In this document: positions 25,928-34,747 of the stretch, piece after piece
How positions within the stretch are numbered: position 1 is the stretch's first letter
How the letters are laid out: every line of letters starts with the position of its first letter
NCBI GenBank assembly: GCA_027100635.1
Contig: JAMOOQ010000010.1
Location: forward strand, 1 to 58,521
Direction of reading: 5' to 3'
From: Campylobacteraceae bacterium
GTDB taxonomy: Bacteria; Campylobacterota; Campylobacteria; Campylobacterales; Sulfurovaceae
DNA: 58,521 nucleotides
Made by a program: the position numbers and the translations under genes
The notes under the pieces: generated by a model
Seen by the model: only the letters and a program-made list of their open reading frames with translations
What the model was told of the DNA's origin: nothing
Databases searched by the model: none

Positions 25928-26333
25928 AAATTAGTTTAACAAAAAGCCTTTCTATCTCATAAAGTTCATATCTAAGATATTTAAAATATTCTGATAATTT
26001 CATATCCATCAACTTAAACATCTCTTCAAGAACTCTTGCAGACTCTTGTGAGCGAGAAAAATTAGCAATAATAATATCATTTATATTTTCTCTTTGAAGT
26101 TCGCTTTTAATAGTTGTTTTTTGAATATCACCCAAAATATCACGATTTATAATTCTATCTTGATTGTAGGCTTTTTGAATGGAGTGTCTTGCTTTTTTTA
26201 ATTTTGAAGTGAGGGATTTATCATCATAGATATATCTACATATATCCTCAACAACTCTTATCCCCTCTTTTAATCTATTAAGATTGGCGTCAATTAAACG
26301 CTCAATCTTTTTTTCTTGCTTCTTAATCGTCAC
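25926..26333 (-). CDS. thiD2: ThiD2-type HMP-P kinase, stand-alone
   Basis: The 135-residue helical protein reads LIDANLNRLKEGIRVVEDICRYIYDD, then KARHSIQKAYNQDRIINRDILGDIQ and ANFSRSQESARVLEEMFKL. This is the pattern of the ThiD2 domain, found alone or fused to ThiE in Aquificales, Campylobacterota and others. ThiD2 phosphorylates hydroxymethylpyrimidine phosphate in thiamine synthesis and, unlike ThiD, does not accept free HMP. The start overlaps the BI-1 family gene by 11 bases. No thiE is next to it. The call rests on pattern recognition. Confidence 0.7.
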   Translation of the reverse strand: MTIKKQEKKIERLIDANLNRLKEGIRVVEDICRYIYDDKSLTSKLKKARHSIQKAYNQDRIINRDILGDIQKTTIKSELQRENINDIIIANFSRSQESARVLEEMFKLMDMKLSEYFKYLRYELYEIERLFVKLI

Positions 26334-27033
26334 TTCCTAGACCTAAAAGAGCTAACATTGCTGTAAACATATTAAGAAAATCTAAATATAAAGATACTGC
26401 TGCATCAACTTCTGAATCATAAGCACCATTTGCAATATTTTGTGTATCATAAATTGTAAACAGACCAAATAATAAAAGTACAACGGCACTAATTATCACA
26501 TGCATTATAGGACTTTGAAGTATAAACATATTAATTAAAGATAATACAATTACAACAATTAGTGTAATAAATAGAGGTTTACCCCAGTTTGAAAAATCCT
26601 CTTTTGAGTTAATCGCAAACATACTCAATGCTCCAAATAAAACAGAAGTTCCTAAAAATGCATTACCAATAATACCACCATTACCAGTTCCAATAAATAC
26701 ATTTAATAATGGGACTAAAGACACACCTGTCATAAATGTAAATAAAAATAACATACCTAAATTAAGTGCTGGTTTACCTCTTGTCATATTAAATCCAACA
26801 AATAAAATTAATAATTCAACACCAAAAATAAGTAATTTAAAAGTTTGAATAGTCTCTGCAAAAGGCATTGTTAAAAATGCACCCAGTGCTGCTGCTATCA
26901 TACTAAGACCTAATAACTGATATGTTCTTTTCATAAATGCTACAGAAACCGTATCTCTACTTGCTTCTACATCTACAAATGTATCATTATTCATTGTTGT
27001 TATATTACCATTTTTTTTAAAATCTATACTCAT
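26323..27033 (-). CDS. BI-1/YccA family membrane protein
   Basis: The 236-residue inner-membrane protein has seven hydrophobic helices and the Bax-inhibitor-1 family pattern: VAFMKRTYQLLGLSMIAAALGAFL near the start, FMTGVSLVPLLNVFIG, LGTSVLFGALSMFAI and the C-terminal FTIYDTQNIANGAYD followed by AVSLYLDFLNMFTAML. Bacterial members include YccA, an FtsH modulator, and calcium-leak channels of the BsYetJ type; the role here is unknown. It shares a transcript with thiD2 and is divergent from petABC. Confidence 0.9.
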   Translation of the reverse strand: MSIDFKKNGNITTMNNDTFVDVEASRDTVSVAFMKRTYQLLGLSMIAAALGAFLTMPFAETIQTFKLLIFGVELLILFVGFNMTRGKPALNLGMLFLFTFMTGVSLVPLLNVFIGTGNGGIIGNAFLGTSVLFGALSMFAINSKEDFSNWGKPLFITLIVVIVLSLINMFILQSPIMHVIISAVVLLLFGLFTIYDTQNIANGAYDSEVDAAVSLYLDFLNMFTAMLALLGLGSDD

Positions 27034-27130
27034 TTTTTTCCTTCTTTTATTTAAAATTAATATAAAATTATATCATTTAAAGTTTAATAAAAAATATTTA
27101 TATGTGTAAAGTTGTGAATAAATCATATTT

Positions 27131-27184
27131 ATTCTTATTTATTCTTATTTTTTTACTCACTCTTAATTAGAATTCTTATATAAT
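27131..27184 (+). promoter_or_regulatory. petA: Promoter of petABC
   Basis: TATAAT lies at 27179-27184, 36 bases before the petA ATG. Upstream, ATTCTTATTT is repeated exactly at 27131-27140 and 27141-27150 and merges into a run of T. No -35 hexamer is evident. Periodic T-rich upstream DNA with only a -10 box is typical of Campylobacterota sigma-70 promoters. Confidence 0.6.
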
Positions 27185-27219
27185 ATTATGGACAAATTTT
27201 AATTTCTAAAAGGAAAGGT

Positions 27220-27723
27220 ATGAGTAATAGAAGAGACTTTATGGGTTATGCTCTTGGTGGTTTTACAGCTATCATTGGTGGTATTCCAGCATTGTATGCT
27301 ATGAAGAGATCATGGGATCCACTTCCAAGTGTAAAGGCTGCAGGTTTTACAAGTATTGATGTAAGTGGTGCTGTAGAAAATGAACTTACAGTTGAAAAGT
27401 GGAGAGGTAAACCAATCTTTGTACTTAAAAAATCGAAAGATATGAAAGCAGATGATAGAGATGTTGTTATTGGTAGTGATAGATTTCATGTATCTATTGG
27501 TCTTTGTACGCACCTAGGGTGTATTCCTGCTTATGTATCAGATGAACATAAATTTAAATGTGCATGTCATGGTGGTGAATTTGATGCTTCAGGTCATCAA
27601 ACATTTGGACCTCCTCCTAGTCCACTAGAGATACCTCCATTTAAAATTGATGGTACTACTATAGTATTAGGTGAAGAGGGTCCTGAGTTTAAGAAAATGA
27701 AAGAAGCTGGATTAACAGTATAA
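27220..27723 (+). CDS. petA: Ubiquinol-cytochrome c reductase Rieske iron-sulfur subunit
   Basis: This subunit carries the [2Fe-2S] cluster of the bc1-type complex and faces the periplasm. The N-terminus SNRRDFMGYALGGF is a twin-arginine signal followed by a membrane anchor, so the folded protein is exported by Tat. Cluster ligands lie in CTHLGC (C96, H98) and CACHGG (C114, H117), with C101 and C116 placed for the structural disulfide; FGPPPSPLEIPP is the usual C-terminal loop. It is the first gene of petABC, 13 bases ahead of petB, with AAAGG before the ATG. Confidence 0.96.
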   Translation: MSNRRDFMGYALGGFTAIIGGIPALYAMKRSWDPLPSVKAAGFTSIDVSGAVENELTVEKWRGKPIFVLKKSKDMKADDRDVVIGSDRFHVSIGLCTHLGCIPAYVSDEHKFKCACHGGEFDASGHQTFGPPPSPLEIPPFKIDGTTIVLGEEGPEFKKMKEAGLTV

Positions 27724-27736
27724 AAGAGGAGCAATA

Positions 27737-28954
27737 ATGGCACATTTTGAAAAAGCGAATAGTGTAGGTGAGTGGTTTGATCAGCGACTTGCAATAAATA
27801 CACTAAAAAGAGTTTTGGCATTCGAATATTGGATTCCAAAAAATATCAATTTCCTTTGGGCAATGGGTATGGTTTTAGCAGCGACATTTGGTATGCTAGT
27901 AGTTAGTGGTATATTCTTATTAATGTATTATCAACCAAATGTAGATTTAGCATTTGATAGTGTAAATTATACTATAATGACAGAAGTTGGTTACGGTTGG
28001 TTATGGAGACATATTCATGGTGTAGGTGCATCAGTAGTATTTTTGATTATCTATATTCATATGTTTACAGGTATATATTACGGTTCTTATAAAAAAGGTC
28101 GTGAACTAATTTGGTTATCAGGTATGGGACTTTTTGTTGCATTCTCTGCAGAAGCATTTAGTGGATATATGTTACCTTGGGGACAAATGAGTTATTGGGC
28201 TGGTATGGTTATTACTAACCTATTCTCTGGTGGATCATTAGAGGCTTATGGTTTAGTTGAATGGATTAGAGGGGATTATGTTCCTGCTCAAGCCTTCTTA
28301 ACAAGATTCTTTATGCTTCATGTATTACTTTTACCTTTAGTTATCATTGGTCTTATTGTTCTTCACTTTGGAACACTTAGAATTCCACATGTTAATAACC
28401 AAGATGGTGAAGATATTGATTATGAAGAGGCAGCAAGATTATACAAAGAGGGTAATGTTAAAGATTCTAAAGTTATACCTTTCCAACCTGTATTTTTAGC
28501 TAAAGATATATTTGTAATGGGAGTTTATTTTATATTATTCTTTTACCTTGTATTTTATCATTTTGAATTTGCAATGGACCCTGTAAACTTTGACCCAGCA
28601 GATGGATTAAAAACACCTGCACATATTTACCCTGAGTGGTATTTCTTATGGAGTTATGAGATTTTAAGACCATTTAGTAAAGACCTTGGATTGATTGCAT
28701 TTGCTATCGCACAAGTTATTTTCTTTGCTCTTCCATTCTTAGATAAAAGTCCAAATGTTGCACCTGCTAGTAAAAGAGGATTATTTAAATTTTGGTTTTG
28801 GGCTATGTTAATTGATGTTTTAGTATTAACATTTATGGGTAAATTACCTCCAACAGATGCACTATTTGCTAATATTGGATTAATTTCTGCTCTTGTGTTC
28901 TTTGCATTGTGGATAGCATTACCATTTATTACAAAAATAGAAAAAAAGCTGTAG
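27737..28954 (+). CDS. petB: Cytochrome b subunit of bc1-type complex
   Basis: The 405-residue integral membrane protein binds the two b hemes and the quinol sites. Paired histidines lie in WRHIHGVGASVVFLIIYIHMF (helix B) and RFFMLHVLLLPLVIIGLIVLHF (helix D), and PEWYF, the quinol-oxidation-site motif, is present as PEWYFLWSYEILR. The length fits the fused, eight-helix form. GAGGAG precedes the ATG. It passes electrons from menaquinol to PetC and the Rieske protein. Confidence 0.97.
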   Translation: MAHFEKANSVGEWFDQRLAINTLKRVLAFEYWIPKNINFLWAMGMVLAATFGMLVVSGIFLLMYYQPNVDLAFDSVNYTIMTEVGYGWLWRHIHGVGASVVFLIIYIHMFTGIYYGSYKKGRELIWLSGMGLFVAFSAEAFSGYMLPWGQMSYWAGMVITNLFSGGSLEAYGLVEWIRGDYVPAQAFLTRFFMLHVLLLPLVIIGLIVLHFGTLRIPHVNNQDGEDIDYEEAARLYKEGNVKDSKVIPFQPVFLAKDIFVMGVYFILFFYLVFYHFEFAMDPVNFDPADGLKTPAHIYPEWYFLWSYEILRPFSKDLGLIAFAIAQVIFFALPFLDKSPNVAPASKRGLFKFWFWAMLIDVLVLTFMGKLPPTDALFANIGLISALVFFALWIALPFITKIEKKL

Positions 28955-28964
28955 GGGATAAAAT

Positions 28965-29912
28965 ATGAATAAAATAAATAAAGAACTTCAAATATTAGGA
29001 GTTGTTGCATTTTTTACACTATTTTTATACTGGGGAGTTGAACCATTCGCTCACTCTCAAATGCACAAACATGTAGAAGGTGAAGGTTTCGCCTATTCTG
29101 AGTTTAAAGCAAGTGGTAAAAAAGGTAATGTAGAAAATGGTAAAGTGCTAGTTACTGGTGCTGGTGCCTGTACGGGTTGTCATGGAATTAAAGCTATTAA
29201 TTCTCCTGCTCCAATGGATGCAAGTATGTCTGGAGCTAGTTATGGTGTAAATCCACCAGACTTAAGTACAGCAGGAGCATTATATAATGCAAAATTCTTA
29301 GCTGAACTTATTAAAAACCCTGCTCATGCACTAAAAGTTGAACATAAGTTTGACCCTGCAAAAGGTAAAATGCACCCAATGGCACAATTCTATGGAGCTG
29401 GAGGAGATATGGATCAAGAGATTGCTGATATGGTAGCATTCTTGAAGTCAATTGCTCCAAAAGAGATGACTAATAAAGAAGCTTATGTAGATGCGTGTAG
29501 TAGATGTCATGCAAATAGATATGGTAAACTTACTCAAATTGGTGAAACAACAAAATTCAAGTATAAAAAAGATGAATTAGCTCATCAAATAAAAGTACTT
29601 GATTATCAAGATTCTCTTAAAAAATATATGGGTAAATTACCACCAGATTTATCTATTATTATTAGAGCAAGAAGTGAGCATTTCTTAGAAACATTTATAG
29701 AAAATCCTCAATCTCAATTAGTTGGAACTTCAATGCCAGCAGTTGGTCTTAGTCATGAAGGTTTTGAAAAAGTTATAGCATACCTTGGTGAGACTGGTGA
29801 TCCTAGTAAACCGGCAAGAGGAGAATTAGGTCCATGGGTTATAATCTTCTTTGTTGTGTTCTCTGGATTAGCTTTCTTATGGAAAAAAGAAAAATGGAGA
29901 GGTCATCACTAA
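28965..29912 (+). CDS. petC: Diheme cytochrome c subunit of bc1-type complex
   Basis: The 315-residue protein has an N-terminal membrane helix (about 9-25), two CXXCH sites (C69-C72-H73 and C178-C181-H182) and a C-terminal membrane helix (about 287-305, WVIIFFVVFSGLAFLW). This two-heme c-type subunit replaces mono-heme cytochrome c1 in Campylobacterota. It hands electrons to periplasmic cytochromes. It starts 10 bases after petB, and a strong hairpin follows its stop. Confidence 0.93.
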   Translation: MNKINKELQILGVVAFFTLFLYWGVEPFAHSQMHKHVEGEGFAYSEFKASGKKGNVENGKVLVTGAGACTGCHGIKAINSPAPMDASMSGASYGVNPPDLSTAGALYNAKFLAELIKNPAHALKVEHKFDPAKGKMHPMAQFYGAGGDMDQEIADMVAFLKSIAPKEMTNKEAYVDACSRCHANRYGKLTQIGETTKFKYKKDELAHQIKVLDYQDSLKKYMGKLPPDLSIIIRARSEHFLETFIENPQSQLVGTSMPAVGLSHEGFEKVIAYLGETGDPSKPARGELGPWVIIFFVVFSGLAFLWKKEKWRGHH

Positions 29913-29927
29913 GATGAACTTTTCTAG

Positions 29928-29953
29928 TAAGTAGAGTCTCTTGACTCTACTTA
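29928..29953 (+). terminator. Hairpin after petABC
   Basis: TAAGTAGAGTC pairs perfectly over 11 bp with GACTCTACTTA around the loop TCTT, 15 bases after the petC stop. The U-run is missing, but the perfect stem and position make it the likely transcription end or a 3' protective stem. Confidence 0.7.
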
Positions 29954-29971
29954 GGATTGAAATATAAATAA

Positions 29972-30105
29972 CCTCCAAAAAGAGGAGGGGAACCAATCTG
30001 TCCGTCGTAAGGGGGGATTGCCTACTATATACGATGTTATTTCATAGGATGTTATTTCATAGGAGGGGTATTTCCCTCCCTTGTGGGTACCCCCCTAAAT
30101 AAAGT
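29972..30105. repeat. Palindromic intergenic repeats (GGGGTA/GGGGGATTGCC type)
   Basis: The stretch holds short mirrored blocks: CCTCC/GGAGG near 29970-29985, GGGGGGATTGCCTAC near 30014, the direct repeat GATGTTATTTCATAGGA at about 30033 and 30048, and GAGGGGTATTTCCCTCC followed by TTGTGGGTACCCCCC. It is the same family as 48358-48429 and the segment after 50379. Confidence 0.55.
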
Positions 30106-30139
30106 TTGGTTTTAATTTATTTCTATTCCTTATTTGAAT

Positions 30140-31543
30140 TTATAGATTCTCATCCATCCATCTACCTCTTCTAATTAACCAATATATCAAATCATACTCT
30201 ACAGCATCTTCAAATGTTTTACAATAAATTTTTTGACCATTTGGCTTTCTACAAGTTTGTCTATTTGGCCATACAAAATGTCCTATAGATTTTCTCCATT
30301 TTTTAAAGTTACGCTTTGCAGGTTCTTTAAGTTGATCTTTTATTTTATATATAGATAAAACCATCTCTTTATCTGACCAAATACCATCACGAAGAGACGA
30401 CCATTTTTCTTTTACTTTATTATAAAAAATAGGGTCACTCATTAACCGTTTAATCCATGAAGCAATAGTATATGGTTCACCTGTAAAATGTTGTATATAA
30501 CCTAATGTAGAACAGCTACCTTTAAAGTGATAATTATCATTTCCCATTCCAGAGTTAAAATCCCAAACAGCACTTAAAAAAAGTTTTTGATGCTCATCTT
30601 TATGAATATATTCACTAAATTGCCATAAATCAGAATCAAAGAAATATTCACGAGAGAGAAAATGAATAATAAAAGAATCTACATCAATCCATTTTCCATA
30701 ATAATTTTTAGAACTAGTTAGATTAAAATCATCGCTATATAAAGCTTTTTGAAAATCTCTTAAATATTCAGAGATATATAGTTTTTGAGCATTAGTCATT
30801 TTATCAGGTTTTGGATATACATAATAAAACATCTTATTTTCATCGTATTCTAAAGGTATATTTTTTGGTACATCTTTATCTAGTTTCATAATATATCCAC
30901 CAGTAATTTTATTCTCTTTAACTTTTTTAATATTAATACGATTTTTATCTCGTTTAATCCTCTCCATTAAAACATAAACACCTTCATAGTTATATTTGCC
31001 CTCCATATATCGTAAAACTTCTACAAATCTTGAACGAACAGCATAATATTTATCTTCATTAATCTCTCTTGTTTTACTATAAGCGAGATGATTTCTCATT
31101 AAAGTTTTATCACTATATGGGGCAGATAATATCCATTTATTCTCTTTTGGCATACCAATTAAAGATACATTTTCATTTTTACCATCAGCTGTTATGGTTT
31201 TTAAACTATATTGTTTTTTAGGAAACTGTAAAGATGAAGAACCACGTACATGAATACTTATATAACCATCATAAGAGGTTGCCATATTTAACTTAGTTTG
31301 ATTATTTTCATCTGGTTCAATAATACTCATCTTAGCTACCATTGGTGTTTTTACTTTAATATAAGAGTTATTAGTATCTATAATTACAAGTGGTAAATTA
31401 GAGGTAAAATTAACCTGTTTATCTCCTAAAATCCATATAGGTGCTTGAATAACTTTAGAAATCTTTTTTTGAGGAGTTAGTGTAGAATAAATAAGTAAAA
31501 AAAGAACAATAATAACTAGAGGGATATATTTAAATTTTTGCAT
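30140..31543 (-). CDS. CotH-kinase family protein, membrane-anchored
   Basis: The 467-residue protein has an N-terminal hydrophobic helix (about 5-24) that is a signal anchor, then a CotH domain: RGSSSLQFPKKQYSLKT, LSAPYSDKTLMRNHLAYS, YEGVYVLMERIKRDKNRINI, GGYIMKLDKD and WDFNSGMGND (metal-binding aspartate). CotH of Bacillus is a spore-coat protein kinase; many Gram-negative members are exported and of unknown target. It stands alone between petABC and the decayed gene, with AAAGG upstream of the start. Confidence 0.8.
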   Translation of the reverse strand: MQKFKYIPLVIIVLFLLIYSTLTPQKKISKVIQAPIWILGDKQVNFTSNLPLVIIDTNNSYIKVKTPMVAKMSIIEPDENNQTKLNMATSYDGYISIHVRGSSSLQFPKKQYSLKTITADGKNENVSLIGMPKENKWILSAPYSDKTLMRNHLAYSKTREINEDKYYAVRSRFVEVLRYMEGKYNYEGVYVLMERIKRDKNRINIKKVKENKITGGYIMKLDKDVPKNIPLEYDENKMFYYVYPKPDKMTNAQKLYISEYLRDFQKALYSDDFNLTSSKNYYGKWIDVDSFIIHFLSREYFFDSDLWQFSEYIHKDEHQKLFLSAVWDFNSGMGNDNYHFKGSCSTLGYIQHFTGEPYTIASWIKRLMSDPIFYNKVKEKWSSLRDGIWSDKEMVLSIYKIKDQLKEPAKRNFKKWRKSIGHFVWPNRQTCRKPNGQKIYCKTFEDAVEYDLIYWLIRRGRWMDENL

Positions 31544-31642
31544 GATTTTCCTTTTGAGGATACCTTTGAAGTCTAAAACTATATCATTGCTTGTGTTAAA
31601 ATAACATTAGCAATTAATATAAAGTTTTAAACTTTTACTTTA

Positions 31643-31923
31643 CTAAATATTTAATCTATCACTCCATTTAAATTTAGTAAAATCTTCTGGATTTTTCTTA
31701 TAGTATTCTACTACTTTTCTACCCTTCTTTTAGCTTCATCAGCCCCAATTGCTGGATAACCATCATTAATAATTGTAAATTCTTTTAAAAATTCATTAAA
31801 TTTTTTTGAATATCTATATCACTATCTATTATATCTTTATATATACTATTTTCAATCTCTAACTCTATTTAGCAATTTATTCTCAGGTAGTTTTGCAACC
31901 ACCTCCCAATTTAAGTACCGCAA
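31643..31923 (-). pseudogene. Decayed small gene with three frameshifts
   Basis: Reading the minus strand, coding-like segments in different frames join into one protein of about 93 residues: LRYLNWEVVAKLPENKLLNRV, EIENSIYKDIIDSDIDIQK, KFNEFLKEFTIINDGYPAIG..RVEK and VVEYYKKNPEDFTKFKW ending DRLNI-stop at 31643. Shifts are needed near 31855, at an A7 run near 31800 and at an A4 run near 31715. It lies directly after the CHAT cassette. It could be a dead fourth gene of that unit, or an intact gene with homopolymer sequencing errors. The family is not recognised. The remainder of the 31544-31933 gap shows nothing else. Confidence 0.6.
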
Positions 31924-31933
31924 TTTTAATATT

Positions 31934-32314
31934 TTACTTCTCTACTACTATTTTGGAAATATCTTCAAATCTATTCTTAATAATAATCTTATCACCAATT
32001 TGAATATCAGATTTTTTAATCTTAAAGATTATTTTATCTTCATCTTCATTTGAAATATTTATTATCTCTTTACCATTTCTAATAATAGTGATAGTAATTG
32101 GAAGATGTGCAATCTCTTCTATTTCAATCTCTATAATATCTTTTTTAATTTCAATAGAGATATTACTATCCTTAATCTTACCACCTCTTAGAATTTCAGT
32201 AGTTTTACCTTCATCTACAGGCTTATCATCTAGCTTTTTAATATCATCACCATGTATTGGTTGCATAGCCATAATAACAGCCATACTCAATATTATAATA
32301 TTCTCATTTTCCAT
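31934..32314 (-). CDS. Small exported beta-rich protein next to CHAT protease
   Basis: The 126-residue protein begins with a probable signal peptide (hydrophobic IIILSMAVIMAM at 6-17, then QPIHGDD). The rest is acidic/basic alternating beta-strand sequence (SIEIKKDIIEIEIEE, ITITIIRNGKEIINIS, KIIFKIKKSDIQIGDKIIIKN), suggesting one Ig-like or beta-sandwich domain. No named family is recognised. It starts 12 bases after the CHAT gene with AAGGAAAAG before the ATG, so both are in one operon. It is a candidate CHAT substrate or surface partner, by context only. Confidence 0.6.
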   Translation of the reverse strand: MENENIIILSMAVIMAMQPIHGDDIKKLDDKPVDEGKTTEILRGGKIKDSNISIEIKKDIIEIEIEEIAHLPITITIIRNGKEIINISNEDEDKIIFKIKKSDIQIGDKIIIKNRFEDISKIVVEK

Positions 32315-32326
32315 TCTTTTCCTTTT

Positions 32327-34717
32327 TTATATTCCACTTATTATCAACGAAGACCAATAAAATGGATTTTTATCTATCATTTTAAGTTTAGCTTCTCTCA
32401 AAGCCTTTCTATAAGTTTTACCTTTTGATATATTATCATAAAAATCTTGTATCAATATTGAAGTTTCTTTATCATCAATTTTCCAAAGAGACATAATCAC
32501 ACTTCTTGCCCCTGCTTGAATAAATGCAGACGGGAGGTTCATGACACCATCCGAATTGTTAATATCTCCTAATCCACTTTTACAAGCAGATAAAACAACC
32601 AATTCTGTGTAATTTAAATCCATTGTAGATATTTTAAGAGCAGTTATAATTCCTCGTGTATCTCCTACTTTTGAAGCTCTTTTTGCTCCACTAAATGCAA
32701 GTCCAGCTTTTTCTAAAGGATCTGTATCTTCATCTTTGAGATAAAATCCATGAGTTGCAAGATGTAGAATTTTAGGATTTTTAATAGATAATAAATTTTC
32801 AACAGTTGCTTTATCTTTAGTATAAACTTTGGTATTTGGATATATTTTAGATATGGCTTCTATCTCATCTTTTGTAGCAGGTAAATCACCAAACTTTTCA
32901 GTTAATAAAGATGGTATTCCTCTAGTTTCAATATCAAACTTCATATCAAAGTTTGCATCTCCAAAGGCTACTATATTACTTATATTATTAATTTTTTTTC
33001 TTTTTAATCCTCTTACAAACTCTTTGGCAGAGGACATATAGCTAATAGTCTTCGTTTCTGTTAAATATCTTTCTCCATCATAAAGTGCTTCAAAAGGCAG
33101 AAGGTTTAATAATCCATCAGGGGATATAATAAGTTCATTATAAGCTTTTAGATGCTTAAAACCTAATATATCATATATCTCTTTTGCCCTATATTTAATA
33201 TCTGTTGATTTTACTTTAATATAAAATATAAAATCTTTAATTTTATTTTCTAAAGTATCAGGAATTTGATTAATTGAAAGATTACCCATACTATCAAGAA
33301 TAAGAGTATAGTAAAAATAATCTGTTTTTATAAAATCTATGTATAGTTGATTAGAGTTAATACAGGAAGATATATCGTGATATGAAATTGTTTTTATCTC
33401 TAAGAACTCTTTAAAGTCTTGACTCTTATTACTAAGATTAATCTCTATTTCACTAATTTGTTTTTTTATTCTTTCTATACTTATATTCTCTTCTTGAAAC
33501 TTTTGATACTCATTAGATAGTTCTATTTTAAGATTTTTTAATTTAGTAATACTATTTCTAAGCTCTTGATTATCAGTCTTGGCTTCTATTATAGAGATAA
33601 TATTATTAAAGTTTGATATTTCACCTTTATAATTAATTACAGTGTTAAAAGTATTTTTAAGTATATATACCATTCTTTCATATTGGTTATTCATAATAGT
33701 ATATTGTAGATATTGATAAGTAGTAAATAATAGTTGTGGCATAAAGCGAATATACTCTATATTATGCAAAGAATCATACTTCTCATTATTATTTAATATT
33801 TTAAAATTATTATCTCTAAAATATTTCTTAGAATCAAATGCTTGTTTAGAATAATCATATGCCATATCAAATATTTTATTTTCAAGATATGCTTCTGATG
33901 CAAGATAATATAAGTTTACAAGTAAAATATCATATTTTCTTAAAAGTTTTTCTCCCCATTTAATTGCATTTTCTATATTTATTAATCTTTCTTTTTGTTT
34001 ATTTTGTTTTTGGTATATCATAGATATACTAGCATAAATTTTAATAATAACTCTTCGTTGATAATCTTGTTGCATATGAGCATAAGAAGCTGTTTGTGGG
34101 TTATCAAACTTTTGTTTTTTATAAACTTCTTCTCTTTTATGATACTCCTTTAATGCTTTTTGATTATATTTTAAAGATAAATCAAGATTATTATATCTTA
34201 AATAATATTTAGCCATAGATTCATAAATATTAGCAATATCTGAATAGGTTGAAGTTATTTTTTTTAAAGTATTAATATGATTCTTATAATTTTCTTTATA
34301 ATTCTTAAAACTTTTTTTTGATAAATAGTAATCACCTAATCTTAAATATTCATTTGCTAAATTATGGTGTCTAGTATTTTGTTGTTCTTCATTTGAAAAA
34401 TTCCAATCTCTTTTATCAAATTCTTGAAACATATTTTTTGCAAGAATCGCTTTTTTAAATGCCTCTTCTCTTCTTCCTAAGCTATAATATACAGTACCAA
34501 TTAAACTATGAAGGTTAGCCAAACTATAATTTCTTAGTTTTATAGTATCTGTATATATTTTAAGAGATTTTTCTAAATACTCTAATGCTTTTAAGTTATT
34601 TACAACCATTAATGATTGCCCTTTTTGTTGGTAGTCAATTGCCAATCTAAGAGGTTCTTCATTATTCTTAAATTTATTATATAAATAGTCTGAATCTTTT
34701 TCTAATGGATTTATCAT
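32327..34717 (-). CDS. TPR-CHAT caspase-like protease
   Basis: The 796-residue protein has an N-terminal half of tetratricopeptide-like helical repeats (about 20-330, for example YLEKSLKIYTDTIKLRNYSLANLHSLIGTVYYSLG), a coiled region (about 380-430) and a C-terminal CHAT peptidase domain. In that domain ILHLATHGF gives the catalytic histidine (H656) and VVLSACKSGLGD the cysteine (C712), followed by GARSVIMSLWKIDD. CHAT proteins are clan CD proteases related to caspases and separase; several act in defence or programmed death after TPR-mediated sensing. It lies between the HTH-like gene (30 bases upstream) and the small exported protein. Confidence 0.9.
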   Translation of the reverse strand: MINPLEKDSDYLYNKFKNNEEPLRLAIDYQQKGQSLMVVNNLKALEYLEKSLKIYTDTIKLRNYSLANLHSLIGTVYYSLGRREEAFKKAILAKNMFQEFDKRDWNFSNEEQQNTRHHNLANEYLRLGDYYLSKKSFKNYKENYKNHINTLKKITSTYSDIANIYESMAKYYLRYNNLDLSLKYNQKALKEYHKREEVYKKQKFDNPQTASYAHMQQDYQRRVIIKIYASISMIYQKQNKQKERLINIENAIKWGEKLLRKYDILLVNLYYLASEAYLENKIFDMAYDYSKQAFDSKKYFRDNNFKILNNNEKYDSLHNIEYIRFMPQLLFTTYQYLQYTIMNNQYERMVYILKNTFNTVINYKGEISNFNNIISIIEAKTDNQELRNSITKLKNLKIELSNEYQKFQEENISIERIKKQISEIEINLSNKSQDFKEFLEIKTISYHDISSCINSNQLYIDFIKTDYFYYTLILDSMGNLSINQIPDTLENKIKDFIFYIKVKSTDIKYRAKEIYDILGFKHLKAYNELIISPDGLLNLLPFEALYDGERYLTETKTISYMSSAKEFVRGLKRKKINNISNIVAFGDANFDMKFDIETRGIPSLLTEKFGDLPATKDEIEAISKIYPNTKVYTKDKATVENLLSIKNPKILHLATHGFYLKDEDTDPLEKAGLAFSGAKRASKVGDTRGIITALKISTMDLNYTELVVLSACKSGLGDINNSDGVMNLPSAFIQAGARSVIMSLWKIDDKETSILIQDFYDNISKGKTYRKALREAKLKMIDKNPFYWSSLIISGI

Positions 34718-34747
34718 TTAAATACCTTTTTAAATATTATACGACAT

